From assembly GCF_014654365.1 (NCBI RefSeq), contig NZ_BNAY01000003.1:186001-250000 (forward strand): a stretch of 64,000 bases of DNA, read 5' to 3'. Shown piece after piece: positions 1 through 8,406 of the stretch. Under the pieces are notes generated by a model. It saw only the letters and a program-made list of their open reading frames with translations. It did not search any database and was not told the origin of the DNA. The position numbers and the translations under genes are program-made. Position 1 is the first letter of the stretch. Every line of letters starts with the position of its first letter. The stretch is from Amycolatopsis oliviviridis (GTDB lineage: Bacteria > Actinomycetota > Actinomycetes > Mycobacteriales > Pseudonocardiaceae).

Positions 1-1
1 G

Positions 2-409
2 GATTCCTCGTTCGCCGCGGTCGACCGGGCGGCGGGCGTCGCCGGGGACTCCGGAGCGACCCTGGTCATCGTGTGCGCCTACTACCCCGCCAACAAGGGC
101 GACGTGGAGAAGGCGCAGGACGTCCTCGGTGACGAGGCGTACCAGGTGGTGGGCTCGGCCCCGGCCGAGGACACCCTCCTGTCCGCCCGCGACAGGGCGG
201 GGAAGGCCGGCGCCAAGAACATCGAAACCGCCGCGGTCGTCGGCGACCCGGTCGACTCGCTGCGCAAGGTCGTCGCCGAGCGTTCCGCGGACCTGCTGGT
301 GGTCGGCAACCGCGGGCTGAACACGCTCGCGGGCCGCATCCTGGGCTCCGTGCCGTCCGAGGTCGCGCGGAAGTCCGGTGTGGACGTGCTCATCGTCCAC
401 ACCACCTGA
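2..409 (+). CDS. Universal stress protein (UspA family), 5' end outside window
   Basis: The reading frame is open from base 2, so the gene begins upstream of the window and only its C-terminal part (about 135 residues) is seen. The C-terminal ATP-binding signature of Usp proteins is clear: VVGNRG, then a loop, then GSVPSEVARKSGVDVLIVH. The ATG at position 71 is internal. The stop is separated by one base from the start of a class III adenylate cyclase, so the two are very probably cotranscribed. Usp proteins bind ATP or, in mycobacteria (Rv1636), cAMP. A signalling link to the cyclase is inference. Confidence 0.9.
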   Translation, partial: DSSFAAVDRAAGVAGDSGATLVIVCAYYPANKGDVEKAQDVLGDEAYQVVGSAPAEDTLLSARDRAGKAGAKNIETAAVVGDPVDSLRKVVAERSADLLVVGNRGLNTLAGRILGSVPSEVARKSGVDVLIVHTT

Positions 410-410
410 T

Positions 411-1553
411 ATGCCCGAACCCGGCGAGATCTCGCCCGACGCGCTGCAGCAGCGCCTCGAACGGATCCTGCTCGGCGGGAAGCGCAAGTACACCCGGCTC
501 GAAGTCGCCGAGAAGGCAGGCGTTCCCGAGGAACGCTCTCGGCGGCTTTGGCGTGCGCTGGGCTTCGCGACCGTCGAGGACGACGAGGTCGTCTTCACCG
601 ACGCCGACGTGGACGCGATCCGCACGGCGGACCAGCTGATGAGCTCGGGAATGATCGATCCGAGCATCGAGCTGGCGGTGACGCGCGCGCTGGGCCAGCA
701 TCTTTCGCGGCTCGCGGAATGGCAGGTCCACATGCTGTGGACGATGATCACCGAGAACAAGGAGATCGGCAGCAGCGAACGCCAGATCGGCAGGCTCGTC
801 GAGAGGCTGCTGCCCGAACTGCAGAAGGTGCAGGACTTCGTCTGGCGCCGCCACCTCGCCGCCTACGCCGGCCGGGCGATGGCCCTGCCGGACGAAGACC
901 TCGAAGCGAGGACCGAGGTCGTCGGGTTCGTCGACATGGTCGGCTACACCCGGCTGACCAGGCAGGTCGGCGAAGACGAGCTGACCGACATCCTGGACCG
1001 GTTCGAATCCGTCGCCACCGAAGTGGTCGCCGATCACCGCGGGCGGATCGTGAAGATGATCGGCGACGAGGTCCTGTTCGTCGCCGATTCCGCCGTCGAC
1101 GGCGCCGAGATCGCCCTGGCGCTGTCCGAACGCTCCGACGCCGACGAGACCCTGCCCTCCGTGCGCGCCGGTCTGGCGTCGGGCCGGATCCTCAGCCGGT
1201 TCGGCGACGTCTACGGCTCGGTCGTGAACCTCGCCGCCCGCCTCACCTCGACCGCCCGGCCGGGCACCATCCTGGTGGACAAGGAGCTCGCCACCGAACT
1301 CCTGGCGTTCCCGCAGTACGAGGTGCGCACGCGGCGGCCGGTTTCGGTGCGGGGGTACAACCGGCTGCGGCCCTCTTCGCTGCGCCGGGCGAAAGAACGG
1401 CCTGCGGGCATGTTCGCGTCCTCGCAGCAGCTCGCCGCGGAGATGCTGGGGCTGGCCGAGACCGCTCCCGCCCCGGAACCTGTTCCGGACGAGGTCGAGG
1501 ACGCCACCGCGGACTCCTTGCCGCCCCGGCCCAAGCGGCGCCGACGCCGCTGA
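411..1553 (+). CDS. Class III adenylate cyclase with N-terminal regulatory domain
   Basis: 380-residue soluble protein that should convert ATP to cAMP. Residues 1-165 form an N-terminal helical region like the regulatory domains of mycobacterial Rv1264/Rv2212 cyclases. Residues 168-300 are the catalytic domain. Both metal aspartates are visible (D175 in FVDMVGYT, D219 in MIGDEVLF), as are the substrate-specifying pair K215/D266 and the transition-state pair N273/R277 with canonical spacing, so activity is expected. The tail is proline- and arginine-rich. I chose the ATG at 411 rather than the upstream in-frame start because it follows the preceding stop by one base and avoids an overlap with the Usp gene. 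Confidence 0.93.
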   Translation: MPEPGEISPDALQQRLERILLGGKRKYTRLEVAEKAGVPEERSRRLWRALGFATVEDDEVVFTDADVDAIRTADQLMSSGMIDPSIELAVTRALGQHLSRLAEWQVHMLWTMITENKEIGSSERQIGRLVERLLPELQKVQDFVWRRHLAAYAGRAMALPDEDLEARTEVVGFVDMVGYTRLTRQVGEDELTDILDRFESVATEVVADHRGRIVKMIGDEVLFVADSAVDGAEIALALSERSDADETLPSVRAGLASGRILSRFGDVYGSVVNLAARLTSTARPGTILVDKELATELLAFPQYEVRTRRPVSVRGYNRLRPSSLRRAKERPAGMFASSQQLAAEMLGLAETAPAPEPVPDEVEDATADSLPPRPKRRRRR

Positions 1554-1607
1554 CAGCCCTGCCGGGGAGAGCAAGGGACCTTTGCTATCGCCTCCGCGAG
1601 GCCGAGG

Positions 1608-2840
1608 TCAGGCGGGCAGGACGGCGTACTGCCGGACGTAGAGGTCGGTGTAGGTGACCGGGCCGCGAGGGCCGGGGACCTTGTCCAGGTTGATGCCGGT
1701 CTCGGGGACGGCGAGGAGCTTGAAGCCGTCGAGCAGCCGGGTGGGCGCGTTCCAGAAGACACCGGTGCCGGTATACGCGTCGAAGAACGCGTCGGCGGCT
1801 TCGCTGCTTTCGGTGGCGATGCCGGCGGCCAGGCCCGAGGTGCGCTCGTTGGCGATCTCGGCCGCTTCGGGCAGGCTCGCGACCTTCGCGACGGTGACGG
1901 TTGCTTCGCGGTCGGAGTCGAGCGCCCATTCGTAGCCGATGGCGTGCTCGTGCGGCGCGAGCGACGGCGTCACGCCGCGTTCGGTGAGCGCGCCGGAGAT
2001 GCCGGGCCAGACGCGGTCGTGGGCGTCCTCGTGGATCAGCAGCAGGTTCAGCCGGTTGCAGACGCCGAGCCTGTCGAGGCTGTTGAAGACCAGGTCACGC
2101 ACCTTGTCGGTGTCGGCCGCTTCGTCGACATACAGGACACCGCCGCCGTCGGCGTGGGCCAGCGTGCGGACGCCGTGGACGGCCGCCTCGGTGGCCAGCG
2201 CGCGGGTGCTGTCACCGCTGCCGCGCAGGATGACCAGCGGCACGAGGTCGGGGAACCGGACCAGCGCGGAAGCCGCCTCGCGCTCGGCGCGCGGCACCAG
2301 CTGGACGACGTCCGGGTCGATGCCCGCTTCGGCGAGTGCGGGGGCGATCACGGTCTCGCGCAGGCGCTGGGCCGAGCCGAGCGCGGCGGAACCCGTGCGG
2401 AGGACGCCGCCGTTGCGCGACTTCACCAGCTGCGAGGCGACGTCGACCGTGACGTTCGGGCGCGCCTCGTAGTTCGCGCCGATCACGCCGACCGGACGAC
2501 GGCGTTCCACCAGCCGCAGCCCGCCGTCCAAAGTGGACACGTCGACGGACCGCTCCTGATGCGGCGCGCCTGCCAGGAGACGGAGCTGCTCGGCCATGCC
2601 GGTCAGGCGCTCGGGAGTGATGGTGAGCCTGTCGAGCAGGCCCGCGCTCATGCCGTCCTCGCGCGCCTTGGCGATGTCGGCCTGGTTCGCTTCGAGCACG
2701 ACGTCGGCGTGCTCGACCAGCTTGTCCGCCATGGCGTTCAGCGCGGCGTCGATCGCCTCCGCGGAGGCGGCGGCCAGTGACGGCGCGGCCCGTTTCGCCG
2801 ATCGAGCGCATTCCTCGACGGCCTTGGCGACCTCGTCCAT
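1608..2840 (-). CDS. proA: Glutamate-5-semialdehyde dehydrogenase (gamma-glutamyl phosphate reductase)
   Basis: 410 residues, the usual ProA length. The enzyme reduces gamma-glutamyl phosphate with NADPH in the second step of proline synthesis, in the cytosol. The aldehyde-dehydrogenase fold is recognisable throughout: RRPVGVIGANYEARPNVT, then a nucleotide-binding stretch with GSALGS-like spacing, and the catalytic cysteine C261 in LDRLGVCNRLN. An in-frame start lies 30 bases upstream, but the ATG at 2840 has AAGGAG six bases before it, which decides the start. proB is not adjacent, as is common in actinomycetes. Confidence 0.95.
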   Translation of the reverse strand: MDEVAKAVEECARSAKRAAPSLAAASAEAIDAALNAMADKLVEHADVVLEANQADIAKAREDGMSAGLLDRLTITPERLTGMAEQLRLLAGAPHQERSVDVSTLDGGLRLVERRRPVGVIGANYEARPNVTVDVASQLVKSRNGGVLRTGSAALGSAQRLRETVIAPALAEAGIDPDVVQLVPRAEREAASALVRFPDLVPLVILRGSGDSTRALATEAAVHGVRTLAHADGGGVLYVDEAADTDKVRDLVFNSLDRLGVCNRLNLLLIHEDAHDRVWPGISGALTERGVTPSLAPHEHAIGYEWALDSDREATVTVAKVASLPEAAEIANERTSGLAAGIATESSEAADAFFDAYTGTGVFWNAPTRLLDGFKLLAVPETGINLDKVPGPRGPVTYTDLYVRQYAVLPA

Positions 2841-2891
2841 CTCCGACTCCTTCCGCGCGGAACGAGCCATCAGTCTGCCGTACCGCCCCGG

Positions 2892-3605
2892 TCAGGCGAC
2901 GGTCGGCTCCAGCAGCCACAACCCGCCCGCGAAGAGGCAGCTCACCGTCAGCACGACCATCACCAGCACCCACAGCACCGCGGGCACCCCGGTGAGCCTG
3001 CCGAGCTGGTCGGCGTCGGAATCCCTCGCCCCGCCCCGGCGCCGCTTGATCTGCAGCTCGACCACCGGCCGGACGCCGCCGAACAACAGGAACCAGGTCA
3101 GCAGGTAGACGAAGATCGCCTGGAACCACGACGGCGCCACCAGCGCGACCAGCCCGAGCACCACCGAGCTGGTTACCACGGCGAACACGCCGTAGGTGTT
3201 GCGCACCATCACCAGCACGCCCAGCAGCATCAGCGCCATCACGATCAGCACGACGGTGATCAGGTCCGACGAGAGCAGTCCGGCGAACACCAGTCCGAGC
3301 ACCGCGGCCGCCGGGTACCCGGCCAGCGCGGTGAACGCCATCCCCGGCCCTTCCGGCTTGCCGCGGGAGACGGTGACCCCGGAAGTGTCCGAGTGCAGCT
3401 TGATGCCCTGCAGCCGGCGGCCGACCAGCACCGCCGCGAGCGCGTGGCCCGCCTCGTGGACGAGCGTGATCAGGTTGCGGGCGATCCGCCAGGGCCTGCC
3501 CGAGAGCACCACGAGCAGTGCGAGACCACCGGTGACCAGGGTGATCGTGCCGGGCGGGGTGGACTGGGCGATGTCGGAAACCGTTTCGGCGGGAGACGAG
3601 CTCAC
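2892..3605 (-). CDS. M50-family membrane metalloprotease
   Basis: 237 residues with about six hydrophobic segments. The zinc motif HEAGH (HExxH) lies near the end of the first third, inside LITLVHEAGHALAAVLVG, as in site-2-protease-type M50B enzymes. The second half is almost entirely membrane segments followed by a basic linker and a final helix. Such proteins cleave substrates within or near the membrane; no substrate can be inferred here. It lies 51 bases beyond the proA start on the same strand, so the two may share a transcript. Confidence 0.8.
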   Translation of the reverse strand: MSSSPAETVSDIAQSTPPGTITLVTGGLALLVVLSGRPWRIARNLITLVHEAGHALAAVLVGRRLQGIKLHSDTSGVTVSRGKPEGPGMAFTALAGYPAAAVLGLVFAGLLSSDLITVVLIVMALMLLGVLVMVRNTYGVFAVVTSSVVLGLVALVAPSWFQAIFVYLLTWFLLFGGVRPVVELQIKRRRGGARDSDADQLGRLTGVPAVLWVLVMVVLTVSCLFAGGLWLLEPTVA

Positions 3606-3648
3606 CTCACCAGCTCACCACAAGCCGGATATGTCCTGTGTCAGGCGG

Positions 3649-4581
3649 TCATCGAACCTCCGCTCCCGCACGTGCGAGACTCCGGTCGTTCCGCAGGGTG
3701 AAGGCCACCCAGCTGCGGAACGGCCGCCACACCGCGGACAGTTCCTCCAGTTCCTCGGGCGGCGCCTCCGGCAGGTCGTACGCGACGCGCATGGCCTCCT
3801 GCACCCGAGGCTCGTCTGTGGGGAAGACGTCCGGATGCCCGGCACCCCGGATCAGGATCAGCTGTGCCGAGAACGGGCCGATCCCCGGCAAGCGCTGCAG
3901 CCAGCGCAACGCGTCCGGGACCGCCATCGCGCGCAGATAGGCGGCGTCGAGCAGACCGTCCTTGGCGGCGTTGGCCACCGCGCGCAGCCGCTCGGCCTTC
4001 ACCTCCAGCAGTCCCCGCCCGGCTTCCGTCCCGGCCAGGACGTCCGGCGCCGGGAACGACATGAGGACCTTCCCGCCGACGTCCACCGGCCTGCCGAACT
4101 CCTCGGCGAGCCGTCGTTTCACCGCGGCGGCCTGCGACATCCGCGTCTGGTGACTGAGGATCGCCCAGCAGGCCGCTTCGTACGGCGAGTGGAACAGGAC
4201 GGGCCGCAGCCCGGGGAACGTCTGCTGCAGGCGGCGGACCACCGGATCCGCGGTGCCGATCTTGGCGAAGCCGACACCGTCGACGTCCACCGAGAGGATC
4301 CGCCGCACCTGGGCGCCGACCTCGACGGCGAGCCCTTCCTCGGCGAAGACCTCCACTTCGATCGAACCGGGCGATCTCTGTCTGACGGCCGCGCCGACAT
4401 GCTCCCAGCCCGCTTCGGCGGGGAACGCGAAGCGCAGGGTGCCGGGTTCGGCGGCGGCGTCGCCGCGGCACGCGGGCGGGAAGTCGGTCAGGAACCGGAT
4501 GGACTTGTCGAGATCGAACGGACCGCGCACCGGGATGCGAAGCGTGGTCGAGGCGGTGTGCTGCAGGATCGAGCCGGTCAT
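3649..4581 (-). CDS. AlkA-type DNA-3-methyladenine glycosylase (HhH-GPD)
   Basis: 310-residue base-excision repair enzyme that would release alkylated purines from DNA. The N-terminal 100 residues resemble the AlkA beta domain. Residues 130-280 form the helix-hairpin-helix glycosylase fold, with the hairpin LPGIGPFSAQLIL at 231-243 and the catalytic aspartate D256 in FPTDEPRV. No Cys cluster of the MutY/Nth type is present, which fits the AlkA branch. The gene is preceded by a divergent methyltransferase gene and starts at the ATG at 4581. Confidence 0.85.
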   Translation of the reverse strand: MTGSILQHTASTTLRIPVRGPFDLDKSIRFLTDFPPACRGDAAAEPGTLRFAFPAEAGWEHVGAAVRQRSPGSIEVEVFAEEGLAVEVGAQVRRILSVDVDGVGFAKIGTADPVVRRLQQTFPGLRPVLFHSPYEAACWAILSHQTRMSQAAAVKRRLAEEFGRPVDVGGKVLMSFPAPDVLAGTEAGRGLLEVKAERLRAVANAAKDGLLDAAYLRAMAVPDALRWLQRLPGIGPFSAQLILIRGAGHPDVFPTDEPRVQEAMRVAYDLPEAPPEELEELSAVWRPFRSWVAFTLRNDRSLARAGAEVR

Positions 4582-4721
4582 TTCCGGGCTCCTTCGGCTG
4601 GGGAACGGCGACTCCCAGGACGTTAGAGACGACCACCGACAGTTTCGGGTCGCGGCGGCGGGAATGTCGCGAACGGACCGGTCATGGCAGATTCTCGGGT
4701 GACACCGTGAAGGGAGCAGCC

Positions 4722-5492
4722 ATGCCGGACCATCGCGAACGTCTTTCGAGCCTCCTTCGGCCGGGCACCACGACCTCCGGGCCGGACAAGGGTTTCCTCG
4801 ATCTGCTGGGCGAAATCCCGCAGGCCGGGCCGCCGACCGGGCTCGCCCAGCGGCTGATGCGCACTTCGGCCGTGCCGATGATCTACGAGCGGTACTGGCG
4901 CCCGACGCTGGGCAGGGTCGCGAAAGGACTGACCGGCCCGAGCATGGCGGACGAGATCCGGATCGCGATCGAAGCGCTCGGCCTCGGCCCCGGCCGGGTC
5001 GCGCTGGACGTCGCCTGCGGCACCGGCCGGTTCACCCGCGCGTTCGGTGAGGCGGTCGGCCCGGACGGGCTGTCCATCGGGCTCGACGGTTCGGTCACCA
5101 TGCTGGAGAAGGCACTTTCCGAGCCCAATCCCGCCACCGTGACCTACCTGCGCGCGGACGCCGTCGACCTCCCGCTCGACGATTCCACTGTGGACGCCGT
5201 CTGCTGCTTCGCCGCGCTGCACATGTTCGCCGACCCGGACGCGGCGCTGGACTCCTTCGCCCGCGTGCTGAAACCCGGTGGTTCGCTGGTGCTGCTGACC
5301 AGCGCCCGGCACAGCGACCAGCCGATGCGGCTGGCGGACACCTTCCTCGGCAGGCTGAGCGGGCAGCGGATGTTCGACCGCGGCGAGATCGCGCTGAAGC
5401 TGTTCCGGCGCGGCTTCGAGCACGTCGGCGAGCGGTACTCCGGCGTCACGCAGATCGTCACCGGCGAGCTACCGGTTAACATCCGGAAATGA
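4722..5492 (+). CDS. SAM-dependent class I methyltransferase
   Basis: 256 residues. The SAM-binding motif I is clear (VALDVACGTGRFTRAFGEAV), followed by an acidic loop (LDGSVTMLEKA) and motif IV/post-I patterns (LPLDDSTVDAVCC, FARVLKPGGSLVL) of the UbiE/methyltransferase-11 type. The substrate is not predictable. A GTG at 4707 is in frame, but the ATG at 4722 has AGGGAG at the right distance, so I use it. The stop overlaps the next start by four bases (ATGA), implying translational coupling with the amidohydrolase. Confidence 0.85.
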   Translation: MPDHRERLSSLLRPGTTTSGPDKGFLDLLGEIPQAGPPTGLAQRLMRTSAVPMIYERYWRPTLGRVAKGLTGPSMADEIRIAIEALGLGPGRVALDVACGTGRFTRAFGEAVGPDGLSIGLDGSVTMLEKALSEPNPATVTYLRADAVDLPLDDSTVDAVCCFAALHMFADPDAALDSFARVLKPGGSLVLLTSARHSDQPMRLADTFLGRLSGQRMFDRGEIALKLFRRGFEHVGERYSGVTQIVTGELPVNIRK

Positions 5493-6817
5493 TCCGCTCT
5501 GAGCACGCTTCGCCGACTCCCCCCGACGACAGCTACCTCCGTTCGCTGGTCGACGCGACCGCGGACGCCGTCGCCGCGGCCGAACCCCTCGGCTCGCCAC
5601 ACGAGGGCGCGGACCCGGCCACCAGGGACGCGGTCGGCGCCGGGATCCGCGCGCTGACGGCGGATCTGGTGGGGCTGAGCCAAGACCTGCACGCCCATCC
5701 CGAAGAAGGTTTCGCCGAGCACCGCTCGGTCCGCGCGCTCGGGGACCTGCTCCGGAAGCACGGCCACGAGGTGACGATCGGCGCGGGCGGGCTGGACACC
5801 GCCTTGGTCGCGAGCACGCCCGGGAGCGGCCCGCACATCGCGGTCCTCTCCGAGTACGACGCCCTTCCCGGGCTCGGCCACGGCTGCGGCCACAACGTCA
5901 TCTGCACCGCGGGCGCGGGCGGTTTCCTCGGCGCGGCGGCGGTCGCCGAACGGCTGGGCGGCCGGGTCTCGCTGATCGGCACGCCGGCGGAGGAAGGCGG
6001 TGGCGGCAAGGAGACCCTGGCCCGCGCGGGCGTGTTCGACGACGTCGACGCCGTGGTCATGCTGCACCCGTTCAGCCACGACATCGCCATGCACCCGTTC
6101 CTCGGCAGGCGGCAGCTGGAGATGGTGTTCCACGGTGTCGGCGCGCACGCTTCGGCCCAGCCGTTCATGGGACGCAACGCGCTCGACGCCGCCGTCGCCG
6201 CATACCAGGGTGTCGCGGCGCTCCGGCAGCATCTGCCCTCCAGCGACCGCGTCCACGGCGTCTTCACCGACGGCGGCGCGCGGCCGAACGTCGTTCCCGA
6301 ACGCGCGGCGCTGCTGTTCTACCTCCGGTCCGCGCAGCCGGACACGTTGCGAGACCTCGCAGAGCGGGTTTCGGCGATCGCGCGCGGCGCGGCGGAGATG
6401 ACCGGCTGCGGCGTCGAATTGCTGTGGGACGCCCAGCCCGCGTACCTGCCGATCCGGTTCAACACCACGCTCGCCGGACGCTGGTCGGTGCATCAGGTCG
6501 ACGCGGGCCGCAAACCGCTGCCGCCGGGCATCGTTCCCGAATTCCTCACCGGTTCGACGGATCTCGGCAACCTTTCCTACCGGATGCCCGCGATCCACCC
6601 GATGATCGCCATCGCCGGACCGACGACCGCCTTGCACACCAAGGAGTTCGCGGCCGCGGCCGGTTCCCCGGACGGTGATCGCGCGGTCGTCGACGGCGCG
6701 CTGGGGCTGGCGCTGACCGCCGTCGATTACCTGGCCGACGCGAAACTCCGCGCCGCCGTGCACGAGGAATTCGAGGCCTCGGGCGGGGCGCTGGACGTAC
6801 CCGCGTTCTTCGACTGA
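5489..6817 (+). CDS. M20-family amidohydrolase (AbgA/AbgB-like metallopeptidase)
   Basis: 442 residues. The M20 metal-site motifs are present: LDLHAHPEEGF-type N-terminal segment, EYDALPGLGHGCGHN, TPAEEGGGGK and the dimerisation-domain histidine region FHGVGAHASAQPF. These match amidohydrolases that remove acyl groups from amino acids or p-aminobenzoyl-glutamate. The first 45 residues are an extra leader. It is translationally coupled to the methyltransferase upstream, so both may act in one small pathway; the substrate is unknown. Confidence 0.87.
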   Translation: MIRSEHASPTPPDDSYLRSLVDATADAVAAAEPLGSPHEGADPATRDAVGAGIRALTADLVGLSQDLHAHPEEGFAEHRSVRALGDLLRKHGHEVTIGAGGLDTALVASTPGSGPHIAVLSEYDALPGLGHGCGHNVICTAGAGGFLGAAAVAERLGGRVSLIGTPAEEGGGGKETLARAGVFDDVDAVVMLHPFSHDIAMHPFLGRRQLEMVFHGVGAHASAQPFMGRNALDAAVAAYQGVAALRQHLPSSDRVHGVFTDGGARPNVVPERAALLFYLRSAQPDTLRDLAERVSAIARGAAEMTGCGVELLWDAQPAYLPIRFNTTLAGRWSVHQVDAGRKPLPPGIVPEFLTGSTDLGNLSYRMPAIHPMIAIAGPTTALHTKEFAAAAGSPDGDRAVVDGALGLALTAVDYLADAKLRAAVHEEFEASGGALDVPAFFD

Positions 6818-6823
6818 GGAAAC

Positions 6824-6839
6824 GCTGAGATTTCTCAGC
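6824..6839 (+). terminator. Short hairpin after the amidohydrolase gene
   Basis: Perfect inverted repeat GCTGAGA-TT-TCTCAGC seven bases after the stop codon, followed by a further partial CTTCTCAGC. There is no run of T, so termination is plausible but weakly supported. Confidence 0.4.
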
Positions 6840-6908
6840 TGATTCTTCTCAGCAAAGCCAAGGGGTTTTCCACAGGCCGTTCACAACTACGGGCGCGAAT
6901 CTTGTTCC

Positions 6909-7880
6909 ATGACCGAGAACGAGAGTCGGCCCGGCCCCGCCTCCACCGGTGGGCACCAGCCGCCGCATCAGCAGCAGTACCCCGGTTACACCCCTTGGCA
7001 GGCCGCGCCGAATCCGCTCTTCACGCCGCAGCAGGCCCAGGCGCAGACGCCCGTCCCGCCGCCTCGTAAGAAGGGCGGCCGGGTCGCCGTCCTCGTCAGC
7101 GCGACGGCGCTCGCCGCCGCCCTCGTCGGCGGGGTCGGCGGCGCGGCGCTCGTCGGCTTCGGCCCCGCGTCGGCGGCGTCGGGCACGGGTTCGTCCACGG
7201 TCGCCACCGGGCAGCCGGTCGGGAACACCACTTCGGGTGACGTCAGCGGGGTCGCCGCGAAGGTGACGCCGAGCGTCGTCCAGGTGAACGTGACGACCGC
7301 GCAGGGCGAGGCCGTCGGCTCCGGCGTCATCCTGACCGCGGACGGGCGCATCCTCACCAACGCCCACGTGGTCGCCGACGCCCAAGGCGACGTCACCGTC
7401 ACCCTTTCGGACGGCAAGCAGTACAAGGCGAGCGTGGTCGGCGCCGACACGAAGGCCGACATCGCCGTGATCCAGGCGAAGGGCGCGAGCGGGCTGACCC
7501 CGGCTTCGCTCGGCGATTCCAGCAAGCTCGCCGTCGGCCAGCAGGTCGTCGCGATCGGCTCGCCCGGCGGCCTCCAGAACACCGTGACCACCGGCATCGT
7601 GAGCGCGCTGAACCGCAAGCTCGACGAGCTCAGCAGCGGCCAGGAGCGGCGTTCGCCGTACAGCAGGACCACGAACGAAGCCGGGCCGAGCTACACCGCG
7701 ATCCAGACCGACGCCCCGATCAACCAGGGCAACTCGGGCGGGGCGCTGGTGGACGCGCAGGGGAACCTCATCGGCATCAACTCGGCGCTGTACAACCCGA
7801 CCTCGACCGGCAGCATCGGCATCGGTTTCGCGATCCCCATCAACGACGCGAAGAAGATCGTCGATCAGATCGTCGGCTGA
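6909..7880 (+). CDS. Membrane-anchored HtrA/DegP-like serine protease lacking a PDZ domain
   Basis: 323 residues. A Pro/Gln-rich cytoplasmic N-terminus (1-55) precedes one membrane helix (about 58-85), so the protease domain (115-320) would face outside. The trypsin-like triad is H153 (TNAHVV), D184 (ADIAVIQ) and S276 (NQGNSGGAL). The chain stops right after the catalytic domain (FAIPINDAKKIVDQIVG), where HtrA proteins normally continue into a PDZ domain. A shorter S1C protease is therefore the better label. It is a monocistronic gene ending before a strong hairpin. Confidence 0.9.
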   Translation: MTENESRPGPASTGGHQPPHQQQYPGYTPWQAAPNPLFTPQQAQAQTPVPPPRKKGGRVAVLVSATALAAALVGGVGGAALVGFGPASAASGTGSSTVATGQPVGNTTSGDVSGVAAKVTPSVVQVNVTTAQGEAVGSGVILTADGRILTNAHVVADAQGDVTVTLSDGKQYKASVVGADTKADIAVIQAKGASGLTPASLGDSSKLAVGQQVVAIGSPGGLQNTVTTGIVSALNRKLDELSSGQERRSPYSRTTNEAGPSYTAIQTDAPINQGNSGGALVDAQGNLIGINSALYNPTSTGSIGIGFAIPINDAKKIVDQIVG

Positions 7881-7925
7881 CCCGGCCGTCTGGACCGCTG
7901 TCAGGGGGCGGCCCAGCAGGCGATG

Positions 7926-7978
7926 TCCGTGAAGGCCTCCTTGCCTACCTTCAGGGTAGGGAAGGAGGCCTTCACGGA
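7926..7978. terminator. Long extragenic palindrome between convergent genes
   Basis: Nearly perfect inverted repeat with arms TCCGTGAAGGCCTCCTT and AAGGAGGCCTTCACGGA plus inner GCCTACC/GGTAGG pairing. It lies between convergent genes and can act as a bidirectional terminator. GAAGGCCTCCTT palindromes of this kind are familiar as dispersed extragenic elements in Amycolatopsis-type genomes. Confidence 0.75.
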
Positions 7979-7981
7979 TTT

Positions 7982-8359
7982 TCAGAGTTCGTAGGTGAGG
8001 GTGAAGGTGTGGTTGCCCTCGTCGTCCTGGACGATCTCCGCCGTTCCGGTGATGCCGGCCAGTTCGCCGTGACCGGAGCCCGGCAAGACGATCAGGTGAT
8101 GGCCGTTCTCCCCCGCCGAGTGATGGAGGACGAAGCCGCCCTTACGCCCGTCGACGGACACGGCCAGCCGTTCGAAGGCGACGTACGCAGACGACGTCTC
8201 GTTCACCGCGGCGAGCATCTCGACGGCGCTGGTCCCCTCGACGGCTCCGGTGAACGTCTTGGTCAGCAGCACACGCGAGAACTCGGTGCCTTCGGGCTTC
8301 TCGGTGGACTGCGGATCCCAGCCGTCCACAGTGAACGACGCTGTCGCGGTGTTGGTCAT
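7982..8359 (-). CDS. DUF3224 family protein
   Basis: 125 residues, a compact beta-rich protein matching the DUF3224 pattern: ATASFTVDGWDPQ start, FSRVLLTKTFTGAVEGTS, an internal HHSAGENGHH segment and a final GNHTFTLTYEL strand. Function is unknown; the fold is thought to be an allene-oxide-cyclase-like barrel. The ATG at 8359 gives the usual family N-terminus; the frame is also open seven codons further upstream. It is convergent with the preceding protease gene. Confidence 0.75.
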   Translation of the reverse strand: MTNTATASFTVDGWDPQSTEKPEGTEFSRVLLTKTFTGAVEGTSAVEMLAAVNETSSAYVAFERLAVSVDGRKGGFVLHHSAGENGHHLIVLPGSGHGELAGITGTAEIVQDDEGNHTFTLTYEL

Positions 8360-8406
8360 GGCGCCGAGTCTGCCGGTCATACCTGACAGATCGCGTCAGG
8401 TATTCC

